NCBI GenBank assembly: GCA_949128115.1
Contig: OX421965.1
Coordinates: 8,525,420 to 8,589,419, forward strand
Direction of reading: 5' to 3'
Origin: Anaspis maculata
Lineage: Eukaryota > Arthropoda > Insecta > Coleoptera > Scraptiidae
Length of the DNA: 64,000 nucleotides
In this document: one piece after another, positions 47,124 through 58,732 of the stretch
Numbering within the stretch: position 1 is the first letter of the stretch
How the letters are laid out: the number at the start of each line of letters is the position of its first letter
Notes under the pieces: generated by a model
The model's input: the letters and a program-made list of their open reading frames with translations, nothing else
Databases searched by the model: none
Told to the model about the DNA's origin: nothing
Position numbers and translations under genes: made by a program

Positions 47124-47935
47124 GTAGGTTCACTTGTACTGTGATTCTAGTAGGCTGGGCAAATTTCACAGTTTGGCATTGCAGACTTCACGTCCAACTG
47201 CCTAGTGTGCGTCTGAGCGTCTGGCTTCGAAAGATAGGTTATGTTGGTGTGATGGCTGTGTTGACTGTTGCTGTCAAAAATGGAAAATTTACCGAAATCA
47301 ACTTTGCAAATTGCAAATATGGAGTGGATGTTGTTCACCTTTCACAAGTCCCGCAAATTTCTTGTTCCAGTACGATGTCCTGAGCAGTGAAATCAAGTAT
47401 TAACGCCGATGAATCCCATCCCCACAAAAATTAGGAGGGTTCAGCTTCCCATATCGTTTCCAGCCTTCCAGGGTGTGGGTACTTCTTTTAAAAACCAGGA
47501 ATAGTTCACAATGTTTCCATAATATGTGGTTTTTGAACATAGATTCACGTCTTCTCCGCAAAGCTGAACGTTATGGGGTACATGCCCAGCACCCATTCCG
47601 CCCATTTTTTCTCCCAGAAGCGAGTTCTTGATGGCACTCTCGAGGACTTTAAAATGGGCACTGGACGTTATTGTTCAAGACACAAGCTGAGGCGCAAACA
47701 CAGTTTTCACAGTAATGGGCATAATTTCACCACAATTTTCGTGAAACTCGTGATTTTCAGTCTATTTGACACTCGATCTGACAAACGGTAAAGTTGTTGA
47801 TCTTGTCGTCAAGCTTAAACTTTCAAATATCAATGCAACCAACTGCCAAGTTCTAGGGAGTTTTCAAATATCAGATTTGAAAAGTTAAAAACGAAATCTC
47901 ACAGCCAACTAGAATCACGGTACAAGTGAACCTAC
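47124..47935. mobile_element. Non-autonomous TA-flanked element, copy 3
   Basis: GTAGGTTCACTTGTACTGTG to GGTACAAGTGAACCTAC, bordered by TA at both ends. It is the same orientation as copy 2 and very similar in the interior to copy 1, for example CTTCTCCGCAAAGCTGAACG. Confidence 0.87.
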
Positions 47936-48255
47936 TATACCTATGCTTTTTCAGACCCTCAGCCTTCTTTGCAGCATTCGGCTACGCCTCATTCATGATG
48001 AAAAACACGGCTTCGGGCCTGAAAACGCGCTTTTATGTGTCAAAAAATACTATTTCACAGACTTTGCTGGAATTTGCAAATTTCGACAAAAAGTGCACAC
48101 CCTGTGTTGAAAAATCTCAACTCTCCTTGTCATGAAATTATTTATTAACTATTCGACTATTTTTATGCCAGATTTCATTCCTTGAATCGAAGAAAACAAG
48201 ATCCCCACGATTTTTCAAAGTGAACCTGCAAAATACTATTTACCTCTACTATATA

Positions 48256-49178
48256 CCGTCCGTTTTTTTTTCTAGGCCCCAGCGCGTAGCGTCTTTATTA
48301 TGGGTTCCACACCCAACATATTATATATTTTTGAAATCAGAAGAACAAAATCTTTCGATTGATGGTATGTCAAATTATTTTTGACATATGTTATTTTTTG
48401 ACATTTGACAGAATAGTACTTCTGATACTTCATTTTAAAGCCCATTATATTCTCAGAAAAACTGTGTCTTCATTTTTGGAATAGGTTGTCTTTCACAGCT
48501 TCTAGAGGTCTTCAAATAGGAAAAATTATTGAAATTTAGAAATACTCAATAAATACGTAAGTAGGCAAAGCCCGCAAAACAGGTATTTTTAATAATAACT
48601 AATGATAATAATCAATGAATAATCACAATGAAACGAAAAATGTCCTGAAGAAGTCACTCGAAATGACCGTCTCCTTGTTCCTTGAATGAGAGATTCAACG
48701 ACCGGTGAATTGGAACTGCCAGCCCAACGCGATTAGTATCCGAGGTGGCCAGGTATGACCCCCTCGATTTTTTTCATGAGCCTATCTGAAAGATGAGGTG
48801 TTTATAGAATCTCCCGCTAATTTAGACGATTTGAAATCAGAATATTATCATCAGTTGATTTTAAAAATACCTATTATTTATTGAGTAGGTATTTCTGAAT
48901 TTTAACAATTTTTTCTATTGAAAGACCTCCAGAAGCTCTAAAAGGCATCCTATTCTATAAATGAAAACATAGTTCTCCTTAGAATTTTACGGGCTTTAAA
49001 ATGGTGTCACACAAGTACTATTCCGTCAATTGTCAAAAAATGACATCCGTCAAAAATAATTTGACATACCATCAATCGAAAGATTTTGTTCTTCTGATTT
49101 CAAAAATATATAATATGTTGGGTGTAAAACCGATGATGAAAGCGCTATAAGCTGGGGCCTAGAAAAAAAAACGGACGG
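48256..49178. mobile_element. Foldback element (~920 bp), TA-flanked
   Basis: CCGTCCGTTTTTTTTTCTAG and CTAGAAAAAAAAACGGACGG pair, with TA on both sides. Arms of ~300 bp continue through TCTTTCGATTGATGGTATGT and TTTTGACATTTGACAG-like words. Confidence 0.82.
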
Positions 49179-49540
49179 TAGATGCACTAAAAATATTTTC
49201 AATTTTTAATTTTCAGTTGGCAGCACTGCCACAAACTGGAAAAACATAAATACACTCATCATAGAGCTTGAAAAGCTGAGCAAGGAAATTAAATCAAAAG
49301 TAGGATTTTGTTTTGAAAAATCTTTGTTTTTGTAATAGCCCAAAATGAGCCACCCTGTATATATAGAGCAAAATAATTGCACAATTTGCAATTTGGCCTC
49401 CCATTCACAATGATTTTTGGTTCATTTCGGTGCGTGCGTGCGTGCTCCCATAAACCAATAAACCGAGAGTGGTTTGCCGATGGCGCCTCTGTCCCGCCAC
49501 AGCCGGCACTATACCGCCTGTCGGCCGATGATGGAGTGCT

Positions 49541-49714
49541 GGGCCGCTATTCTTGAATCGTGTGAGAAAAGTCCCTGGGAGTTATATATAATCCGTACTA
49601 CACTTCTGGAGCGAAAGTCGCCTAAAAACCACGATTTTAGGCAACATTCGCTACTACTGCGAAATTTATTTTACTCTCAGGGACTTTTCTCACACGATTC
49701 AAGAATAGCGGCCC
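49541..49714. mobile_element. MITE with 41 bp near-perfect TIRs (174 bp)
   Basis: GGGCCGCTATTCTTGAATCG and CGATTCAAGAATAGCGGCCC are complements, with one mismatch in 41 bp. This suggests a fairly young insertion. Confidence 0.85.
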
Positions 49715-49792
49715 TGGGAGATCATAAGAAAAATACCGACGGGCAATGCTCAATTTGTTGTGAATGTTGTGATGTTTCGCCTGGCTATAGGT

Positions 49793-49963
49793 AGGTGCGT
49801 TCAGTCAGCTTATTTAGCAGCAAGTTTTAATTTTAGTCGCAAGCGCAACGACGTCCATTGGCTCTTATAAATAAGCCCCCTCCCCTCAGAACACCCAATA
49901 AGCGATGCAGCGCTTACGGCTAAAATTGAAACTTGCGGCTAAATAAGCTGACTGAACGCACCT
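49793..49963. mobile_element. MITE with 24 bp TIRs (complete copy)
   Basis: AGGTGCGTTCAGTCAGCTTA and TAAGCTGACTGAACGCACCT are exact complements. Inside, TTTTAGTCGCAAGCGC is repeated in degenerate inverted form. A truncated relative lies at 22334-22462. Confidence 0.85.
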
Positions 49964-51597
49964 TATGTCCGGATATGGAAGATCGTTACAATACTCGATG
50001 GAGACTCCAACTCGAAGATAAGCAACGAACCCGGAAACTCCGACTTGGTGGTAGGCCACGAACCCGTGCAATTGGCGGAGGAGCCGTTCGATAGCTTGCC
50101 AGATTCGTGAGCGAATAAACTGCTGGACTGTTTTAGACTCATTTAGACGAAACTTGGGGTAGGTACCTATTTGTTGTTCAACATTGTTTAGTAGGTATAT
50201 AGTACCTAAGACCAATCGACTGATTGTCGTCAAATGCAACAGGTGCCGTGGTGTCGAGCCCAGCACCTGATTTTGAAAACCTGATCTAGAATCAAATCAA
50301 AGAGATGACATTATTTCTATACGAAATTACGATTTTGAAGACAAAACTGAAAGTGCCATCTTGTATCACCAATTGTAGGTGATTTATGCCGGTTTTGAAT
50401 TTTTCATCCCGATTATAAATGGCTTTTTAGTCGCAGGACTAACCAGTGAAACACCCTGTATGTTTATATTTTTTATATCAAAATGTATTAAAAAAATAAC
50501 CTTTGTTTTCAATATTTAAATATAAAATATAATATAATATACTTGACTTATTTAATAATTTGTATTATTAAATCTACATACTTCGCGTGCAAGGTCAACA
50601 ATTTGGAATCAGAGTATAATGACGGATCATTAACGCTGTTACTAACAACAAATATAAATTGAATCATACTAAATTATAAGCATGAAAAGTTATACATTTT
50701 TTACATTATCAATAATTATAGACGAATAAACTTTTTAATGTTCAATCCTGATTTCAAAATATTCATAATACCTACTATAGTCTGTTCACCGATAGAACGG
50801 ACTATTTTGAATTCCAGTGATGTAACCTATAGCAAACAAAAGCACCAAAGACTGTAACAACATAGGCGCGTTTGGAAGTAATATTAGTTTTGTTCGGTTG
50901 GTAGTCTTACCCGGGCAAATTATTCCTACACCAAGCCAATGGCATTACATTCAGCGAGATTGACACTTAGTACGATTTCTAACCTCCATTTCTCTATGAT
51001 GTTTGTTATTTTTAGTCGGCTCGGCTGTTGTGAGTGTTGTATAATATAAAATCAGCTTCATTTGAAAAAATTATTTTCTCATCCATTAAGATTGGTATTA
51101 AACTAGTGTCATTTAAAATTAGCATAGCACTTAGCTGTGATTAGCGGAAATAAGCACCTCTTTCTAACTGGAATTTTAAATTTCGCGGGTAACGCTCGGG
51201 ACTACTTTTCAAGCGGAGGAATCTGGTGGTCCTTTCTATCAGTGTATAGAGTATAGTTGATTCATTCCGTTGACTAATTTCTGTATATTTTTTGGTGCCT
51301 GTAAGCACATAAATTTGAAAAATCGGATAGATACAGATAGCAACGAAAACGTCCTTATTGAAAATAAAACAAACCATATCCTATCAGAATTCATCACATC
51401 CAATTTTAAAACATTAACTGAGTATTGACAATCACAGAGTAGGTAGTAGGTACTTGAGTAAGTTCCTGAGCTTAAGCCCTCTATATTCTAAACCAGCTGG
51501 ACTAATAACTCTAGCTATAGAGTTGCTAGTAGCTGTAGAGTGGTGTCTCGCTTCCACACTTGTGCCCCCACCTTTCTCACTCCCATGCGCCTATAGA
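49964..51597. other. No gene recognised
   Basis: Includes a very AT-rich part (50460-50780). AACACCCTGTATG at ~50452 looks like a TACAGGGTG-type terminus without a found partner. Confidence 0.35.
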
Positions 51598-51984
51598 TAT
51601 ACAGGGTGGTGAAAGTTTCGATGCTCACCATTGGTATCTTGGAAACGGTAAGAGATACGAGGTCGGTTAAATTAGAAAAAAGTTGCGCATTTTTGTGGGG
51701 ATTGCGAATCTGAAAAGAGACTTCAAATATTTTGATTGGTTCCCAATTTATCACGAAAAAACTGAAAATTCTGATTTCAGAAATTATTTTTTATCTTTCC
51801 AACCATTCAAGCTATTTTGATCAAACTTAGTAGTTTTAAGTTTTTGACCACTCCGAGTCGAATAATGTTGACAAAAATTTTTCAGGCCTTCTAGATTTCA
51901 AATTATGATAGTCAACTTTTCTTTTTCTTATGGCCGCCATATTGGATTTTTGCACTAATAGATAGAGAAAAAAATTAGTTTTCC

Positions 51985-52722
51985 GAATTAGTATCCAACA
52001 TGTTTTTTTTATGACATTTTCAGCGTCTAATTTCGATTTTTTCGTAAATTATTGACAAAATCGGGCATGCTTTGAAAAACAATTGAAATATTGTCTATAG
52101 CAACAACAAAAAAATGACAGATGGTGTGCAATTGACGTATCTAACTTCTTAATCGTGTTTTGTGCTTGTTTGTACCGAGAGTTCATAAATTAAATGGGTC
52201 AAGAGTGTCTGTTAGTTTAAAAACGTCTGTCGGAACTAGCATCGTTCTTGTTAAAGTTTTACAAATTCATTACAAAAGGAGTAAGGATTACCCTAGTTTC
52301 GACAGACGTTTTTGAATTCACAGGCACCCTTGACTCATAACTCTCGGTACAAACAAGCACAAAACACGATTAATGGCGGCTTTACAGAACTTCGTTTGTC
52401 GCCGGCGACAGTGTCGCTGGCCAATAGGATTCGATCTGCCTGTACTTCCCTACCTCCCCCCATAATTTTCGCGACACGAGTTTCTGTCGTCGTGTCGTTC
52501 AAATTATTCAACTACAGTGGAGTGGGGGACTGTCGCCGGCGAGAACCGAAGTTCTGTAAAGCCGCCATAAGAAGTTAGATACGTCAATTCACACAATCTG
52601 TCACTTTTTATTGTTGCTATTGATAATATTTCAATTGTTTTCCAAAGCATTCCCGATTTTGTCAATAATTTACAAAAATTTTAGAATTTGACGCTAAAAA
52701 TGTTATGAAAAGAACATGTTTA
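51985..52722. mobile_element. Inner palindrome carrying a TAA-flanked MITE
   Basis: The left arm has AACATGTTTTTTTTATGACA and GACAAAATCGGGCATGC; the right arm holds their complements near 52600-52720. GAACTAG...CTAGTTTCGACAGACG marks the loop near 52240-52300. The right arm is interrupted at 52374. Confidence 0.75.
52374..52567. mobile_element. PIF/Harbinger-like MITE with TAA duplication (194 bp)
   Basis: TIRs TGGCGGCTTTACAGAACTTC and GAAGTTCTGTAAAGCCGCCA are exact over 20 bp and match at 34 of 36 overall. TAA flanks both sides (52371-52373, 52568-52570). The opposite arm of the host palindrome (~52140-52160) has a single TAA and no insert. A 3 bp TAA target is characteristic of PIF/Harbinger. 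Confidence 0.88.
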
Positions 52723-53734
52723 GTAACGTAAACGTACCAATGCCTGACATCTTAGGGGCTAACTTTGTATATTTTCTTGTGTAGAAATAATTCAGGAGTA
52801 CTTCGGGTGAATTTCGTATTTGGAATAATTAGAGCAGGTAACATTCATGATATAACACTGATGATTTCGGTTGAATATGCCTTATGTTTTTGTTTAGAAA
52901 AATTTGAAAATTTGTTTCATTTTGTCCAGTACCTGACATAGCTTTCTCTGACTTGGCCCTAAGCCTGACTCTGAGAGAACCAATGCCTGACCCACTATGT
53001 AGACAGCTCAGATGTGATATTCAGAGGAACAACAGTGGATATATTGCAAAAAAGAAGCTTCTGTTGAAATGATAACAAGCTAAATACCAATTAGTTAAAT
53101 AATTAGAAGTATGGAATCTGCGAACATCCATCACGGCTAGTAGCCGACACTTAAAAAGCTAGTGGCTGACCTAGGGTCTCAGGCACTGGAACCACTGGAG
53201 ATATCGATATGAAACTTTTACAGCAACATAGGTTCATTGAATCTTTGTTATAAGGTCTGCTATGGCCTTCATATTTTATTATCCAGTAGCTGACGCACTT
53301 ATTGTCAGGCATTGGATATGTCTATATTTTCAAGAGCCAAAAGCTGACACCCCCGATCATAATCACAAAACTCTGAAATCATCTGAAATTGATGTGATAG
53401 CATCTTTTCCTATCAATATGCAGCTGTGCTATATGAACGTTTCAAGAAAATGGAACAAACTCACGTTTTTAAAAACTATTCTTATTTCACAAAATCTTAG
53501 CAGAAATAATAGTGTTTTTGGCATCAACTGTTGCGCCACCCTTCAAAAAGCCGCAGACATTTTAAAAATTAGTATTGCTCATTCTACACTATGAAAAATC
53601 TTGTGTAACATGTTTGTCATACTCAATATTTGATTGGAATAGCTCTAAAGCCAATCATTCTGACTATTTTCCAGAAAATAAATGAAGGTGTCAGGTTTAG
53701 GCACAGTGTCAGGCATTGGTACGTTTACGTTACT
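52722..53734. mobile_element. DNA element (~1 kb) with iterated TGTCAG motifs
   Basis: AGTAACGTAAACGTACCAAT and ATTGGTACGTTTACGTTACT are complementary ends (28 bp TIR). Copies of CCTGAC, GCTGAC or the reverse GTCAG follow CAATG-, TAGC- or similar words about ten times between the ends. An open frame at 53262-53594 shows no motif. Confidence 0.75.
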
Positions 53735-54143
53735 AATTCGGAAAGCTAATTTTTTTCTCTATCTATTAGTGCAAAAATACAATATGGCGGCCATAAGAAA
53801 AAGAAAAGTTGACTATCATAATTTGAAATCTAGAAGGCCTGAAAAATTTCTGTCAACGTTATTCGACTCGGAGTGGTCAAAAACCTAAAACTACTAAGTT
53901 TGATCAAAATAGCTTCAATGGTTGGAAAGATAAAAAATAATTTCTGAAATCAGAATTTCCAGTTTTTTCGTGATAAATCAGGAACCAATCAAAATATTCA
54001 AAGTCTCTTTTCAGATTCGCAATCCCCACAAAAATGCGCAACTTTTTCCTAATTTAACCGACCTCGTATCTCTTACCGTTTCGAAGATACCAATGGTGAG
54101 CATCGAAATTTTCACCACCCTGTATAACCTGATAATTTCATGT

Positions 54144-54149
54144 TTTATT
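54144..54149 (-). terminator. Poly(A) signal of the rel gene
   Basis: Minus-strand AATAAA lies 15 bases past the TGA stop. The foldback element ends only ~20 bp further on. Confidence 0.75.
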
Positions 54150-54164
54150 TTCCGTCCTTCCATC

Positions 54165-57121
54165 TCACAAAACAATATTGGAAAGTGAGGCCGACAGCAT
54201 CTGCTCGTCGAGCTCTCCGCTATCCAAGACAATCTCCTTGAGTTCAGGAGTCGTTACGATCTGCTTGATGAGACCGCTGTCCATGTGGTAGTCCTCCAGG
54301 CCGTCCAAGTTATTGGTGGTTTGATGAGCGGTTGTGGTTTGTCCACGGGCGCCAAACCCCTGGGCGTTTGAGATCGGTGCTACCAGGTCGGGTGGGTTCC
54401 AGTTCTGCTGCTGATGATGGACGTTGCTCGCGGTCGGCCGGTCGTTCCACAGCTCTTTGACCAAGTTGTCGACGTACTGATCGGGCGTCTCTTCTTGCGG
54501 CCGTCCGAGGGTGACTTGCCCGCCGAAAGGAGACACGCAATTGTCTAAGAGAAAAGAAGATCGACTGTAGACATAGTAGACTACATGAGGTACCGTGTGG
54601 TCCAAACCATTCCGAATTGTGGTAGGCTGTGCCCTGGCGAAAAACAGTTTCACATCCCGGAATTCGACCATGTCACAGCACTCACAGCCTACCCCAATTC
54701 AGAATGATTTGGATCGGTTCGTGTTTGGATCACACGGTATAATATACCGTGGAGTACACAGTGCAGCGAAAAAATCACTATACAAACTAATGTTGTGTAG
54801 AGTCATAAAAATAACAAACAAATATGACTACAAAAAAACTCAATAACACGCGTCAATTTTTCATCTTCGTAAAGTTTAGATACCGTTCTGCGACGCGACT
54901 CTGATTCATCATCTTGACTTCTCGCGTCTAGGCAGAAGGAGAAGGTAGACACCAACTTTTGTTTACCGCGACGACTCTCGGTTTCAGCTACACCCTAACA
55001 GAACCAGGCTAAAGGGTCGGTATGGAGGCCAGGCCAGGATGGTACCCAGGCGATTTGGGTTGAAATGGGTTTTTCAGGGAACGTCCAAGAAAATATCGAA
55101 GCGAGATAACCACACAGATTTGGTCGGATACCATGAAAGCTTCTTTGACTTGCCGATGTTTTCTTTTTTGATGGAAGATATAGTTACTATGAACTCTCTA
55201 CTATGAGACAAATTACCATCGCATGCACAGTCACCAGAGCTCAATGATATTGCGAACATTGTAACGTAAATACATACTTACAACGGATCTGTCCAATATC
55301 CTTCCTTATTATTTGGAGCCCTAGCTCTACAATTTCGCATGCAAAATCAAGTGTATACTTTGCTTACCTTTAGGCTCTACTTTTATGGTCAGTGGGATGT
55401 TCAGTCCTTGCGGAGTATCCCAAGGATCAACACAAGCTGTAGCTGCTGGCGTTGGAGACAGGTTATTGAAATCAGTCGCCTTTTTCTTTGCTGGCATCAG
55501 CAGTTCAACTGTAGAACAGAAAACTGAATATTCAAGATGCACCAGTTTACAAGCAACAGGATTTGTGAAACCCAAGAAAGTGGTCCAGAAGCAGTTCAAG
55601 AAGTAACCAGACTATAGTTACCTGAATTTATCGTAGGTTGATAATGATACTCGCGAGGGATGTATCGAAAATGGACGGGCTCGCTCACGGCGCTGTCCGA
55701 CGGCCTCACGAGCTGCACGTTGACGTTAACAGGACCCTCCAAATCCTGGCTGCGGTATTCCGGCGGTCTGAACCACACCGCGGCCTGCTTGTGGACCTGT
55801 CCCGGCTGGAAGATGCCGAAGCCCTCCCACACGACCTCCCCGTCGCGTTCCTCATAGAACCGGATCCAGATGTCGTCTTTCAGGATCTTCTCGCACAGCA
55901 TGATGATGTCCTTGTTGCCGCCGTCGGTGGGACACTCGTACTCGGACATCTTGACGATTTGCAAGTCCCGATTCGCTTTGACGTCGAAGATCGATTCGCT
56001 CACCACCGGCGCCAGTGGATTGTTATCCTTCAGTTCGCCCAGGAAGACCTCGAAGCACAGCCTGACGCAGTTCAAGTCTATCGTTCCGGGTTGGGTCCTG
56101 TGCTGGAAACCCTGCTGGAAGGGATCGACGCCGGTCAGTTCCCTGATGCAGATCGCTTCCTCGACCTCTTTCCGTTTGACACATTGGATTCCCAGATTGG
56201 CGAAACTGACTACGCTCGTGCCGGGGAGGACTCTGACTTCGCAGATGCCGCTCGAGCATTCGTTGCGTCCCACCAGACTGTGCGGATGAACCCTTGAAAT
56301 TGCAATCGAAATTAGACCCAGTTTTTCCATCCTGGATGGCTTACTTATCTCAAACTTTATATATTTATTGCGACCTCGATTATCACGACTTGACAACCAT
56401 TTCTATCCAATTTAATAACTTCTAGTTTAAATTGATGACCAAGGAATATAGAAAAACTAGCCCTTTAGCAGAGTTTCAGAGTAGGTAGGTAATGTTATAA
56501 CAACTATTACATTACTTATTGGAAAGTAAGTATCTCAATGGCCGCAATAGTGGTCGAATAATACGTTGTGCCGACAATCCCAGAAAATTTTTGACACATA
56601 AATTCACTATTTAGCATTTAGGTCTCTTTTGAAAGCTACAATACCTGGAAACAGCCTGATGGCATTTTCGATTTTCCAAAAATATTATTCGCAACGTCGT
56701 ATTTCACCCAATAATGCGGCAACCATGAAGAAAAAATTGAAACTTTGGTCTGCAGGTCAGATTATATAGATGAAGACCATTTTTTTTTCCAAACGAAAAA
56801 GTAGGTAACATGTGGATAGGAGATACTTGAGAAATATTCGTGGTGGAAGTTCGCAGACCGTTTCACCCTTTCGGAGCTCATCAGTGGATGCGTCTCAAAA
56901 ATCCAATTTCAAATTAAAGCTTACCTGAACGGTTCATCTTTCGTCACGATCGAGACCCTTGCCAGGGCCGGTCCAGAGCATCCGACGAGTTCAATGGTGG
57001 GAAAAGTTTTGTTCTCTGAACAGCTGGAAATGCCTTGAATAGGGGCCGCTCTACCCTCCACTTTGTACCTGAACCGTACCTTTGGAGCCGGCTGCTCGAT
57101 TATGCGTATGTATGGCTTCAT
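54165..57121 (-). CDS. dl: Rel/NF-kB transcription factor, Dorsal class, 4 exons seen
   Basis: The minus-strand exons are 56925-57121 or longer, 55622-56292, 55368-55508 and 54165-54544. Every junction keeps frame, giving at least 462 residues. The Rel homology domain covers about residues 4-285: IRIIEQPAPKVRFRYKVEGR, then HPHSLVGR, FANLGIQCVKRKEVEEAI and LNCVRLCFEV. The IPT part holds IIMLCEKILKDDI, VVWEGFGIFQPGQVHKQAA and VQLVRPSDSAVSEPVHFRY. PAKKK at ~295-299 may be the nuclear localisation signal. There are no ankyrin repeats, so it is Dorsal/Dif type, not Relish. The C-terminus is short, Gln/Asn-rich and then acidic (TTPELKEIVLDSGELDEQ), a plausible activation region. In Toll signalling such proteins are held by a Cactus-type IkB. 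The ATG at 57121 is provisional: the frame stays open upstream (IPTIFEMKPY) to an AG at ~57160, so a 5' exon probably exists. Confidence 0.92.
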
Positions 57122-57159
57122 TTCAAAAATGGTAGGTATTTTGCATCGCTCAGATCTGA

Positions 57160-58351
57160 AACTGCAAGTAAAAGTGAGGTCACTGTCATGTCAGTTATTA
57201 TTCTTATTTATACTCAATAATAAAACAGACGCCGAAGACTTCAGAGATAAGCTATCTATTGGGTTTCACTCTGTTTTTTTCAAATGGGAGCTCTATCTAG
57301 CATGCATCTGTTGAGATTGATGAACTCTTGATCTTTGAAAACGCCCTGGGTAATAACCAGTGCGATGGTAGCAGCAGTCTCGACATTTTCTTACCATTCT
57401 CGTCGGCTCCTCTGGAGTGTGTCAGCACACAAAGAACTTTTTTTTCAGTCAACAATAACCTACCTACCTGTATCGCACTGATGTTTATACGTTCGCAGCG
57501 CAGTAGTTTCGGAATGATTCAAACATACATTTATAATGTAATTACAAGTTATTTTAAATTGCGGAGGAAAGAGTGGGACCGCTGGTTGGCCTTGGTATCT
57601 GCCGATAACAAGGTTGAGTCGAGTCGGAGCCAGCTCGGAGCGTGGTATTTGTACTTGCCTACCTATAAAAATAAAGTAGCAGTAGGGATAGGTGAAATCC
57701 AAAACATTATCTTCAATCGGCGAATTCTTGTAACAGAAATTCCCTTCCCCAAATTCCTCACTCCTCATTCCTCATTCCCATTATTCCCAGGATTATTCCT
57801 AAGAATTGCGTGCATGTTTCTTTTTCGAATAATAATTCACCTCGTAACTCAACGTGTACAAACGACGTCTTTGTATTACGAAGCGGCTGAAGGGACATAT
57901 TATTTATTATAATAAAATTAGAATCAACTACGTGATAGTATTACAACGTTAAGTAGGGAGGGGAACTTTAGTACGAGTTACTATCACGAAGTAAACTTTA
58001 CTACGACCTACACTATCACGAAGTAGAGTGGAGGGAAGAGTTTACTACGAGATAGTGACACGAAATTAAATCGGGAGCTCTTCCTCGTTTTCCCATATTT
58101 TTTACGACCTTTGTTATTTTTGAAAATTGTTCCCATTTTTCAATTCGACGTTCAATTTAGAAAGAAGAAGTTGATCTTGCAAAGTTTTGATGAGCCATTT
58201 GGGTTTGTGACTTCGAAAATCATCCCGAAAACATAACTTTCATGAGTCTATAAATTAGAATCAAATAAAAAAAAATAGCTGAGGAAGTGAAAAATAGGGA
58301 GGAAAGGTGTATAGGACATTCCCCATTATCCTTCGCCCCTCATATATTTAT
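57160..58351. other. Upstream of the rel exons; no gene recognised
   Basis: A missing first rel exon may lie here but cannot be picked out. The 194-codon plus-strand frame at 57328-57912 lacks motifs. At ~57950-58075 the words CTATCACGAAGTA and TTTACTACGA recur at ~45-50 bp spacing in both orientations. Confidence 0.35.
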
Positions 58352-58732
58352 AGGTGATCCACTTTTTTCAGTCAATATTTGAGGCGATGGTAGAACATCG
58401 AAAAATAAGTAGGTAGGTACTTTCGCCAAAGAAAAAAACAAATGATAAAAAATGAAAAATCATCAAAAATAAGAAATACAAATTTTACAAATTGACAAAA
58501 GTCGATACGACCCGCTTGTAGGTATGCATCAACTTACTTTCTGTACCCAATTTTGTCAAAATCCATCATACCTAATTAAATTTGGAGTTATAACAAGAAA
58601 ACCATTCTCAAAACTCAACTTTGAAAGCCTTTGTCTCCGTTATAATGCGTTTCGAATGTAAATTTTTTCGAAAAAGTACACTTATCTTTATAATGCTCTG
58701 CCACCTCCTAAAATTTGACAAAAAAAGTTCTA
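58352..58732. mobile_element. Foldback element (~380 bp)
   Basis: Left CACTTTTTTCAGTCAATATT and right AAATTTGACAAAAAAAGT are inverted, as are GATGGTAGAACATC and TGCTCTGCCACCTC. It is related to the element at 38126-38727. Confidence 0.6.

Larger units (their letters stand above)
51600..54124. mobile_element. Foldback element (~2.5 kb), TA-flanked, abutting the rel gene
   Basis: TACAGGGTGGTGAAAGTTTC and AAATTTTCACCACCCTGTA pair, with TA at 51598-51599 and 54125-54126. Arms of ~390 bp continue through TACGAGGTCGGTTAAATTAG and TATGGCGGCCATA-like words. The centre holds a second palindrome (51985-52722) and a DNA element (52722-53734). A related single arm lies at 12025-12418. Confidence 0.85.

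Noticed and set aside
55283..55330. Possible extra rel exon between exons 3 and 4
   Set aside because: It would break phase, whereas exon 3 joins exon 4 directly in frame.
55638..56297. Plus-strand 219-codon ORF
   Set aside because: It is the antisense of the large rel exon, which has clear homology, codon structure and splice sites on the minus strand.
57328..57912. Plus-strand 194-codon ORF upstream of rel
   Set aside because: No domain, irregular composition and no supporting signals; it may be chance openness or hide a rel 5' exon on the other strand.
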